From NCBI GenBank assembly GCA_938031175.1, contig CALHGZ010000005.1, positions 186,001 through 250,000 on the forward strand: a stretch of 64,000 bases of DNA. The letters are read 5' to 3'. Under the pieces are notes generated by a model. That model did no database searches, was not told where the DNA came from, and worked only from the letters and a program-made list of their open reading frames with translations. Source of the DNA: Candidatus Kapaibacterium sp. GTDB lineage: Bacteria; Bacteroidota; Ignavibacteria; Kapaibacteriales; UBA2268. The position numbers were made by a program, and so were the translations under genes. Shown piece by piece: positions 29,283-36,677 of the stretch. How positions within the stretch are numbered: the first letter of the stretch is position 1; each line of letters opens with the position of its first letter.

Positions 29283-31334
29283 TTGAAGTACAAAATAACG
29301 ATATTGATATTCATTTTTATTACAACGAATTGTCTGTTTTCCCAGACTCTTTTGAATAATAATAAAGCTTCCGGGAAAATAGTCAACGAAGGAACAATTC
29401 GTATTCGCAGTGCAGGGAGTATATTGGGTATGCCCGATACGATAGGAGGCAGAGTCGAATTTATTGCAAATAGACCAGAACATCAACAAATCATTCCAAA
29501 TGTCGTTTATTATCAATTATTTGTAACAGGCGAAACACCAAAATATGTAGATTCTCTTTGGAATGCACCTGGATCTAATCCTTTGGCTACCCTTGATTCT
29601 TTCGTTGTTATCCGCTCAATTCTAAAAGTAGATACTGTGGAAGTAAATGCTAAATCAACAGTCATGAATCAGCAGGCACAGGTTGTTGGCAAAAGAGATG
29701 TTCGATTGAATGGAGACTCTTTATCACAAAATATATTTGGGGATGGTTATTTTACAAATCTTAACATTGATAACTCTTTTGGTGTAGACGTTGTCAATGG
29801 TGGAGGGTTCACTGTTACAAAGAAACTTGAGTTAACTAAAGGCGAATTTCGTAACGACCAACAGAATAACTTCAATTTAGCTGACTCAGTTGTTATCATT
29901 CGTCACGTTGGAAGTTCGCTTGCAAGTGAGCCAAATTTCGGCAAATACATAACAGTGAGATATGTCGGCAATGGTTCAATAATTTCGACCGGGGAGTTGC
30001 CCTCGGATTCAACAAAATTAGCTATTTTAAAGAATGAGACATCTGATGGATTAACTCTAACCAAGTCTGTTACAGTCAATAAAGAATTATATTTAAAATC
30101 ACCAATAATTACAGAACCTGATACAACTGATATTCACATTTTAACACTAACCGCTGAGCAAGATCCACAATTCGATTCCCCCAACGCAGAAATTATAGGC
30201 AGTTTCAGGCGGACTTTTTTAAGGCAAAATGGAACACGTACTATTTTTAATAATCCATATACTTGGATATCTTTTGATTCACCTGATTTAGCGGGTAGAA
30301 TTAATGAAATGACATTCAGGGTATTGCCTAAGACTACGCCACCATTTCCAAAGGGTGATATGAAAGTCCAACGAACTATCAGTATTAGAGCTCTTGACAT
30401 CGATTATGAACCGGTTGTAAATGGCTTCACAATGCAAATGGGATACGGATGGAGATATTCAAGTAATTTAGAAAAAGATGAAACGAATAATTTGCCAGTT
30501 GCGGACTTAATATTGCAAAGATGGAGTGGGAGCGATTGGTTTGATATTCGCTCATCGGTACCTCCTCAGGTCAATATTGATGAAGAATGGGGCTATGGAT
30601 ATGCTACAGAAGTCAATATGTTGGGAGATTATGCGATTGGAATGCCTGGGGGCTTACTTCTAACATTAAACTCGAAAGTTTTGCTCGAAGGACCATATAG
30701 ATTCGGAAGTATGGCTATGGATTTGAGAATAAAGAATTTAATACCTAATTCACCACCTGACATTTATCCTTATAATTTAGATCCGAATCGACCATTTATA
30801 TATGTAAAAACGATACCTGATTCAATAGTTGATTGGATTTTACTCGAATTCAGACCAAACTTTACATCGAGTGATAGATATTATAGGACTGTATTTTTGC
30901 ACGTTGATGGAAGAATAGTAGATTTGGATGGACAATCACCTGTGCTTCTTGCAAAAGGCGGAATCGATTCTGGTGAATATTTTATTGCTGTCAGGCACCG
31001 TAATCACCTGGCAATAATAACCGAGAATAGAATAAGCATTTATCCAGAAACTATGCAACAAATAGTGGATTTCACTAATCCAAGTAATATTATGGGGAGA
31101 ACAAGTGCTTTAAGACCTGTAGGGTATGATGCAGAGGGTAAATTGCTTTGGGCTATGTTCACAGGGGATACAAATGGAGATGGTAAAATTAATCAAAACG
31201 ATTTTGTTAATATCTGGGAAGCAAGAGATTTGGAAGGATATTTAAATGCAGATTTAAATATGAGCGGATTAATTAATACAAGAGACTTTAACTTTGGTTG
31301 GAATAATCGTGGTAAGGAGACATTAGTTCCATAA
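29283..31334 (+). CDS. Secreted protein with C-terminal dockerin-like domain
   Basis: The protein has 683 residues and starts at TTG (MKYKITILIFIFITTNCLFSQ signal peptide) with no Shine-Dalgarno sequence. The mature N-terminus (NNNKASGKIVNEGTIRIRS) shares the G.I.N.GTI.I motif with the upstream solenoid protein. Beta-rich regions of no recognised family follow. The last ~57 residues form a dockerin-type-I-like pair of calcium loops: D-T-N-G-D-G-K-I-N-Q-N-D, then D-L-N-M-S-G-L-I-N-T-R-D. Dockerins bind cohesin domains in a calcium-dependent way, so this protein may be docked onto another surface protein, possibly the product of the next gene (inference). Confidence 0.78.
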   Translation: MKYKITILIFIFITTNCLFSQTLLNNNKASGKIVNEGTIRIRSAGSILGMPDTIGGRVEFIANRPEHQQIIPNVVYYQLFVTGETPKYVDSLWNAPGSNPLATLDSFVVIRSILKVDTVEVNAKSTVMNQQAQVVGKRDVRLNGDSLSQNIFGDGYFTNLNIDNSFGVDVVNGGGFTVTKKLELTKGEFRNDQQNNFNLADSVVIIRHVGSSLASEPNFGKYITVRYVGNGSIISTGELPSDSTKLAILKNETSDGLTLTKSVTVNKELYLKSPIITEPDTTDIHILTLTAEQDPQFDSPNAEIIGSFRRTFLRQNGTRTIFNNPYTWISFDSPDLAGRINEMTFRVLPKTTPPFPKGDMKVQRTISIRALDIDYEPVVNGFTMQMGYGWRYSSNLEKDETNNLPVADLILQRWSGSDWFDIRSSVPPQVNIDEEWGYGYATEVNMLGDYAIGMPGGLLLTLNSKVLLEGPYRFGSMAMDLRIKNLIPNSPPDIYPYNLDPNRPFIYVKTIPDSIVDWILLEFRPNFTSSDRYYRTVFLHVDGRIVDLDGQSPVLLAKGGIDSGEYFIAVRHRNHLAIITENRISIYPETMQQIVDFTNPSNIMGRTSALRPVGYDAEGKLLWAMFTGDTNGDGKINQNDFVNIWEARDLEGYLNADLNMSGLINTRDFNFGWNNRGKETLVP

Positions 31335-31388
31335 AACTTAGACTAAACCATATTAAAATGCAAATTATTAAAAAAACAAATACAAGTC

Positions 31389-31440
31389 AAGGAGAAAATT
31401 GTCAAATAATGCTCAAATGGATAATATTATTCACCATTAA
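31389..31440 (+). other. Orphan Shine-Dalgarno with possible leader mini-ORFs
   Basis: AAGGAG (31389-31394) is not followed by a long frame. Two tiny frames begin near it: TTG 31399 (14 codons) and ATG 31409 (13 codons, MLKWIILFTINKI). Neither is in frame with the gene at 31476. It could be a leader peptide or a decayed start; support is weak. Confidence 0.2.
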
Positions 31441-31475
31441 TAAAATTTAATTTTAAATTAATTGAGCTTTCATTT

Positions 31476-32780
31476 ATGTTCATCAAAATAAATATATTAA
31501 TTATAATTTCAATAATAATTTTTCCTATTTCCATTTTCACACAAAATATAGATACTCTTGCAATTGTAAGGATTGAAAATATATTATTAGTTCAACCTGA
31601 TACATTACAATTCGATATAAGGATTTATCGCAATTCGGATAGATGGTCAAAATTGGCAAATGGAACATTTCAGTTAACAATAGGCGATGGAACAACTTCT
31701 GTTTACGAAGAAAATGCTAAGATAGAATATATATCAGGATCAAGCCAACTTAGAGTTTACCCTATAACAGGACAATTAACCAAAGATAGCTATTTTATCT
31801 CGCCCTCAATAATTAGAGATAGAGTTAGCATTAGTGTACTCGGTCCGGAGTTGTTCCAGGATGCTAATTTTATACCCAAAGACACTGGTTTGCTAATTGG
31901 AACATTCCAGGTAATTGAAAAAAGTGGTAATACATTGCCGTTAAATATAAATTGGCTTTACCCTCAATTTTATTATCAAGCTTGTGCTTACAAACTAGAA
32001 AATGACTCGATTGTACCACCATTTATTACTTGGAATTTAGCTAATGATAATATAGAAATGGAAGATATTCATCGTACAACAACTGTTCGATATGAAGCAG
32101 ACATAGCACCGGATCCATACGTCAAACTGAAATATTTTTATGCCCGTTATGAAGGGCAAAGAAAAGTTGGTCTCTATTGGGAAACAGAGACTGAATTTCT
32201 GAATCGGGGATTTATTCTCCGCCGTGGTTATTTACCATTTGGCTCCCGTGATACCGCTGGTGTTGAATTTAAGGATTTTGTAGCCAGCTACGAGGGGGGT
32301 GAGGGAAAGCCACCAGTTCCTGAAATGATAGGTTTGGGGTCATCCCGATTAGGTAAACCATATAGCTACAAACACGATACAGTACCTTTTAGAGGTGAAA
32401 CCTATTGCTATGCACTTTATTACAAAGATTTTTACGGTGCTGAACATTATTTAGCTTCTTCCTGTGTAAAAATTCCGAACTCTGTTATCGTCTATGCCCA
32501 AGCTAATCCCAACCCAATGACTACATCTACTACTATCGAGTACCAACTCGATGATGATGTGCTGTTGGAATGCAATGTTTACGATTTATTAGGTAGGAAA
32601 GTTAAAAATCTCATTGATCTGCAAGAAATAAAACTGGGAAAGCACGAAATTGTATTCGAAACGCCAAGAGAGCATTTAGCATCACAAAGTATGTATGAAG
32701 TAATATTCATTGCCCATCCAATTGATGATCCAGCTGTTGACATTTCGAAAGCAGTGGTAAAAGTTCAACTTATAAGATAA
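31476..32780 (+). CDS. T9SS-exported beta-sandwich protein, possibly cohesin-like
   Basis: The protein has 434 residues. A signal peptide (MFIKINILIIISIIIFPISIFTQ) is followed by an N-terminal beta-sandwich (about 25-200). Its strands LQFDIRIYRNSDRWSKLANG and LLIGTFQVIEKSG, followed by LPLNINW, recall cohesin-like folds; this is an inference and not a firm family match. A fibronectin-like region follows (YEGQRKVGLYWETETEF). A type-A T9SS C-terminal domain spans about 338-434 (YAQANPNPMTTSTTIEYQL, YDLLGRKVKNL). It ends 3 bases before the WD40 gene, so the two share a transcript. Lying next to a dockerin-like protein makes a docking-partner role worth testing. Confidence 0.75.
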   Translation: MFIKINILIIISIIIFPISIFTQNIDTLAIVRIENILLVQPDTLQFDIRIYRNSDRWSKLANGTFQLTIGDGTTSVYEENAKIEYISGSSQLRVYPITGQLTKDSYFISPSIIRDRVSISVLGPELFQDANFIPKDTGLLIGTFQVIEKSGNTLPLNINWLYPQFYYQACAYKLENDSIVPPFITWNLANDNIEMEDIHRTTTVRYEADIAPDPYVKLKYFYARYEGQRKVGLYWETETEFLNRGFILRRGYLPFGSRDTAGVEFKDFVASYEGGEGKPPVPEMIGLGSSRLGKPYSYKHDTVPFRGETYCYALYYKDFYGAEHYLASSCVKIPNSVIVYAQANPNPMTTSTTIEYQLDDDVLLECNVYDLLGRKVKNLIDLQEIKLGKHEIVFETPREHLASQSMYEVIFIAHPIDDPAVDISKAVVKVQLIR

Positions 32781-32783
32781 AAT

Positions 32784-34730
32784 ATGGAAAAATTTTTTTA
32801 CATATTAAAGTATGACAAAATTGTAATATTTATCTTTCTGATAATTATTACCTCTAGCCATGCAATTTCACAAATCAGAATATTAAAACCAAGTTCTATT
32901 GATACTATTTTTTATGGAAAAGAATTTGAAATTGTCTGGACTGGTAATGATAATAACACAGTAGATATTTTTTATTCAACTGATTTTGGTGCATCTTGGG
33001 AGCTAATTGCTGAAAAGGTTTCAGGTAACCGATACATATGGCAAATTCCTTATTTGATGATAAGTTCTGTAATTATTAGAGTTACAAGTTCAATTATTCT
33101 TAAACCATATATAATATGGGAAATAAAGCAAGCTCATAATGCGGAAATACGTTCTGTTTCAATTTCAGCTGACAGTAAATTTATTTTATCAGCTAGCAGG
33201 GATGGCACTGTAAAATTATGGGCAATTGACAGCCGACAACTTCTTGACTCAATAATGATTTCAACTTCAAGAAATGTTTGGGATGCAAAATTCTATGGTA
33301 GCGAGGATACTATTGTAATTGCAGCTGATAATAGGATTGTTATCTGGGACAGGAGAAATAAAAGCGTTTTTGATTTATTGCCTATGCGTTTTAATGATAT
33401 TGTTCGATGCTTGGCAGTAAATTATAATAAAGGGCTAATAGCAATTGGTACAAGTACAAATGATAAAAAAAATTATGTATATAATTGGGATTCTTTGATA
33501 CTTGAATTTGCCAATCCCGATAATTGGGAAAGCTACTCTCTGGATATATCAGAAAATGGTAAATATCTTATTAATGCAACTTATGGCGGTGCTATTTACT
33601 ATACGGATATATTTGGGAACAAAAATGAATTTACTCTTACTGGTCATGGAATTAATGGTGCTGAACTTGCAATATGGTCGGTAAAGTTTTCGACTGATTC
33701 CAAAATAGCTATTTCCGGTGGTGTTGATAAAACGGTTAGATTGTGGGATTTGAATGAACGTAAAGAGATAAAAAAATTTACTTCCCACTCCGGACACGTA
33801 AGAACTGTGGACATTTCTTCTGATGGGCGTTTGGCTTTGTCTGGTTCATTAGATGACACTTTAAGACAATATTTTTTACCAACCTTGGGAGAAATTGATG
33901 TTGCAGTAAGTCATAATGGGGATATTTTGTCTGCATCTTATTCAATAACTGCTGATTCAATTGTAACTACCGGTCGGGATAGCTCAATAAAATTATGGAA
34001 AAATTTTAGAATGAGCGAATCTTTCGACGAAGTTACTTGTAAAACACGGTACAAGGAATATATTTATATACCACATTTATTTGCTTATATTGGTGAGATT
34101 GTTGAAATACCCTTGATATATTCAGGAATTTCTGAAAATCCGAGCTTATTGCAATATACTTTTAATGCGGTTGCTGAAATTGAAATGCCAAATAGACTAT
34201 TAAATGTAATTAATCCAGCAAATTATACAAAGTCAAGTCAGCGAAAAGATACAATCATCATCCAAATGAATAACATAAACTTCTTTATGGATACTCTTGG
34301 AAAATTTCTGGCAGAAACTTTATTAGGCGACAAAAATACTGAGGAGATCAGGATTCTAAATTTTGAAATTGAAAATGATAGTTTATTTGTAATTGAAACT
34401 GATGATGGTTCTATTAACTTATTTGAATATTGTGTTGGTAACTCGCAGCGTTCTATTCAATTTCAAAGCAATAATAAAGCATTGGTAATAATTAATGAAA
34501 TAATAAACGATTATTTAGATTTAGAATTATCTTTAATTGAAGATGGTGATTATATACTAAAATTATTTGATATGAAGGGCATATTAGTTGCCAATGAAAA
34601 TATTAAAAATTTAAAGGCAGGTAAATATTACTATTCAATCAATATAAATAGTTTACCATCTGGTACTTATCAAGTTGTTTTGAAAAGCCCATCATCATTT
34701 TTTAGTCGTAAATTTCTCCTAATCCGCTAA
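32784..34730 (+). CDS. T9SS-exported WD40 beta-propeller protein
   Basis: The protein has 648 residues. A signal peptide (about 1-29, ending HAISQ) is followed by an Ig-like domain (ILKPSSIDTIFYGKEFEIVW). A full set of seven WD40 blades spans about 115-410 (for example RSVSISADSKFILSASRDGT then VKLWAIDS; GGVDKTVRLWDLNER; TGRDSSIKLWKNF). A beta-rich region and a T9SS type-A C-terminal domain (about 570-648: LELSLIEDGDYILKLFDMKG, PSGTYQVVLKS) complete it. WD40 propellers are protein-interaction platforms that usually act in the cytoplasm; here the signal peptide and T9SS tail place one at the cell surface. Confidence 0.85.
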   Translation: MEKFFYILKYDKIVIFIFLIIITSSHAISQIRILKPSSIDTIFYGKEFEIVWTGNDNNTVDIFYSTDFGASWELIAEKVSGNRYIWQIPYLMISSVIIRVTSSIILKPYIIWEIKQAHNAEIRSVSISADSKFILSASRDGTVKLWAIDSRQLLDSIMISTSRNVWDAKFYGSEDTIVIAADNRIVIWDRRNKSVFDLLPMRFNDIVRCLAVNYNKGLIAIGTSTNDKKNYVYNWDSLILEFANPDNWESYSLDISENGKYLINATYGGAIYYTDIFGNKNEFTLTGHGINGAELAIWSVKFSTDSKIAISGGVDKTVRLWDLNERKEIKKFTSHSGHVRTVDISSDGRLALSGSLDDTLRQYFLPTLGEIDVAVSHNGDILSASYSITADSIVTTGRDSSIKLWKNFRMSESFDEVTCKTRYKEYIYIPHLFAYIGEIVEIPLIYSGISENPSLLQYTFNAVAEIEMPNRLLNVINPANYTKSSQRKDTIIIQMNNINFFMDTLGKFLAETLLGDKNTEEIRILNFEIENDSLFVIETDDGSINLFEYCVGNSQRSIQFQSNNKALVIINEIINDYLDLELSLIEDGDYILKLFDMKGILVANENIKNLKAGKYYYSININSLPSGTYQVVLKSPSSFFSRKFLLIR

Positions 34731-34791
34731 AAGATTTTTCAAAAAATTAATAAAATTACCGAAATTTTTTTATAAATTAGTTATAAGTTGC

Positions 34792-34814
34792 TAACTTTGA
34801 TTAGGTTTAAACCT
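34792..34814 (+). promoter_or_regulatory. Possible -7 element and palindromic operator
   Basis: TAACTTTG (34792-34799) matches TAnnTTTG, and a perfect 12-base palindrome AGGTTTAAACCT (34803-34814) sits where transcription would begin, 14 bases before the ATG of the OmpA-domain gene. The palindrome could be a repressor site. Confidence 0.35.
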
Positions 34815-34827
34815 GCAAATGACTTAA

Positions 34828-36222
34828 ATGATAAAAAAAATCAAAATAATTGTTCCTTTACTTTTAATGATATCAATATATAACATTTTTTCTCAAAATC
34901 CTTCGGGCAGATTTGTTGATAAAGTATTATTACCCAATTTGGATACATTAAAACTTAACCGAACTTATAGTGAATGGTGGTATGGCATAACAGGGGGCGT
35001 GAACTTGAATACCTACTATAGCCAGCTTCAAGTGCCATATAATCCCGGACGTGTAGTTGACCAGTCAAATAAATTATTTGATTATCCGAAAGGTTTAGGA
35101 GCAGGTTTGTTTGCCGGATTAAGGGGGGAATGGCTTCCTTTTGGTAGTAGTTGGGGTGTAATGATTGATCTTTATCTTTGGGATTATCGTCACGCCATAG
35201 CTCAAACAGATATAATAACCGACACAATGTATATTATCAACCCTGAGCGTGAAAAATTTCGATTTCAAACCAAAAACAATTTCACATATCTAACTTTATC
35301 ACCATCAGTTCGCTTTAGCTTACCAATTGAACATTTGTACTTGTTTGGTGGATTTGATTTTGAATTAATAATTGCCCAAAATGCGGAGAAAATTACAAAA
35401 TATGAGCATACAGGTAGTATTGATCAGGTATTTAATTTAAATTACAATGAGGTTAAATCACGAGTTGGTTTTCATATTGGCAGCGGATATGACATCTTTT
35501 TAGCTGATTTTCAGCATAAATGGCGTATTTTCTTTTGTCCATTTATTTCTTTTAATGCTGGGACCGTGGTTTTAAGCGATTTTGGCTCCAGTTGGAATAC
35601 TTTTATGCTTAGAGTAGGTTTTACTGTTAAGCTTGAACGTGACTATATAGAAGAGGAAATTTTATATTACAATCCGGAATACACTCCTGGACCAGTATTT
35701 GCCGATGCGATTACTATTGAAGATAGAATTGAATTTCCCGGGTTCGAATTCAATCCATTGCCTGCTAATCAATTGGCTTATATCGAAAAACCTCAAATTA
35801 TAGTCGAAATAAGCGAAAAATTGCAAATAACACCTAAAAAAGTTGAAGAACCAAAAGTAGCTAAAACAGATTTAATTGATCCTAAAAAAGTAGAAATATT
35901 TAATTATGAAACGACATCGGATGTTACACTCGATCAAAAGGCTATGAACTACCTGGATAAATTAGCAGAATTTTTAAAGGCTAATCCAAATTTCGAAGTA
36001 AGGATAGTAGGGCATTCAGATAATGTTGGTACCTATGAGCAAAATCTCAGGAGGTCAAATCTAAGAGTACAAAATGTAATCAATTATTTGGTTAAAAAGG
36101 GAATTCCGAGAAGCAGAATGTTAGCACGCGCAAGAGGGGCAGTAGAACCTATAGCAAGCAATACTACTGATGCAGGTAGGCGATTGAACAGAAGAGTAGA
36201 AATTTCTATCATAGAAAAATAA
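34828..36222 (+). CDS. Outer-membrane barrel protein with OmpA C-terminal domain
   Basis: The protein has 464 residues. A signal peptide (MIKKIKIIVPLLLMISIYNIFSQ) is followed by an N-terminal beta-barrel (about 50-275: WYGITGGVNLNTYYSQ, GAGLFAGLRGEWLPFG, WNTFMLRVGFTVKL). A linker rich in Lys, Glu and Pro follows, then an OmpA peptidoglycan-binding domain (about 350-464: VRIVGHSDNVGTYEQNLRRS, RGAVEPIASN, GRRLNRRVEISI). It anchors the outer membrane to the cell wall and, by position, may hold the surface structures encoded upstream (inference). The receiver gene follows 36 bases later. Confidence 0.87.
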   Translation: MIKKIKIIVPLLLMISIYNIFSQNPSGRFVDKVLLPNLDTLKLNRTYSEWWYGITGGVNLNTYYSQLQVPYNPGRVVDQSNKLFDYPKGLGAGLFAGLRGEWLPFGSSWGVMIDLYLWDYRHAIAQTDIITDTMYIINPEREKFRFQTKNNFTYLTLSPSVRFSLPIEHLYLFGGFDFELIIAQNAEKITKYEHTGSIDQVFNLNYNEVKSRVGFHIGSGYDIFLADFQHKWRIFFCPFISFNAGTVVLSDFGSSWNTFMLRVGFTVKLERDYIEEEILYYNPEYTPGPVFADAITIEDRIEFPGFEFNPLPANQLAYIEKPQIIVEISEKLQITPKKVEEPKVAKTDLIDPKKVEIFNYETTSDVTLDQKAMNYLDKLAEFLKANPNFEVRIVGHSDNVGTYEQNLRRSNLRVQNVINYLVKKGIPRSRMLARARGAVEPIASNTTDAGRRLNRRVEISIIEK

Positions 36223-36258
36223 AATTAATAATAATCTATTATAATCAGGTAAGAAATT

Positions 36259-36648
36259 ATGCAAGATGAAAATATGAAAATTTGTGTTATTGAAGATATG
36301 TTGCCAATTCGCAAACTTATTAAGACAATTCTCGAAAAAGCTGGATTTACAGTTTTTGATTTTCCAAATGCTAAAAGCTTCTTAGATTGGATAAAAGATA
36401 ACGAGCCTATAGCTGTTGTTGTGGATATTTTATTGCCTGATATTAATGGGACAGAACTGTTACAATACATAAGGGAATTAAACAATGGGAACAAGATTGC
36501 AATTGTTGCTGTTACTGGATTTGCTCAAACAAGCGATAAGGAAAAGTATCTTCAATTAGGTTTTGATGCATATATCCCAAAACCCATCAATACGTTAACA
36601 TTTCCTGATGAAATAAAAATGCTGATAGAACAAAAGTCTAATAGGTAA
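36259..36648 (+). CDS. Single-domain receiver (CheY-like)
   Basis: The 129 residues consist only of a receiver domain. The acidic pair is in VIEDML, the phospho-acceptor is D56 in VVVDILLPDING, the conserved Thr is in AVTGF and the Lys is in IPKPIN. There is no output domain. It lies 29 bases upstream of a sensor-kinase gene and probably exchanges phosphoryl groups with it or signals by protein contact. Confidence 0.9.
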   Translation: MQDENMKICVIEDMLPIRKLIKTILEKAGFTVFDFPNAKSFLDWIKDNEPIAVVVDILLPDINGTELLQYIRELNNGNKIAIVAVTGFAQTSDKEKYLQLGFDAYIPKPINTLTFPDEIKMLIEQKSNR

Positions 36649-36677
36649 AAAAATTAAAAACAAAGTAGAAATTTGCC

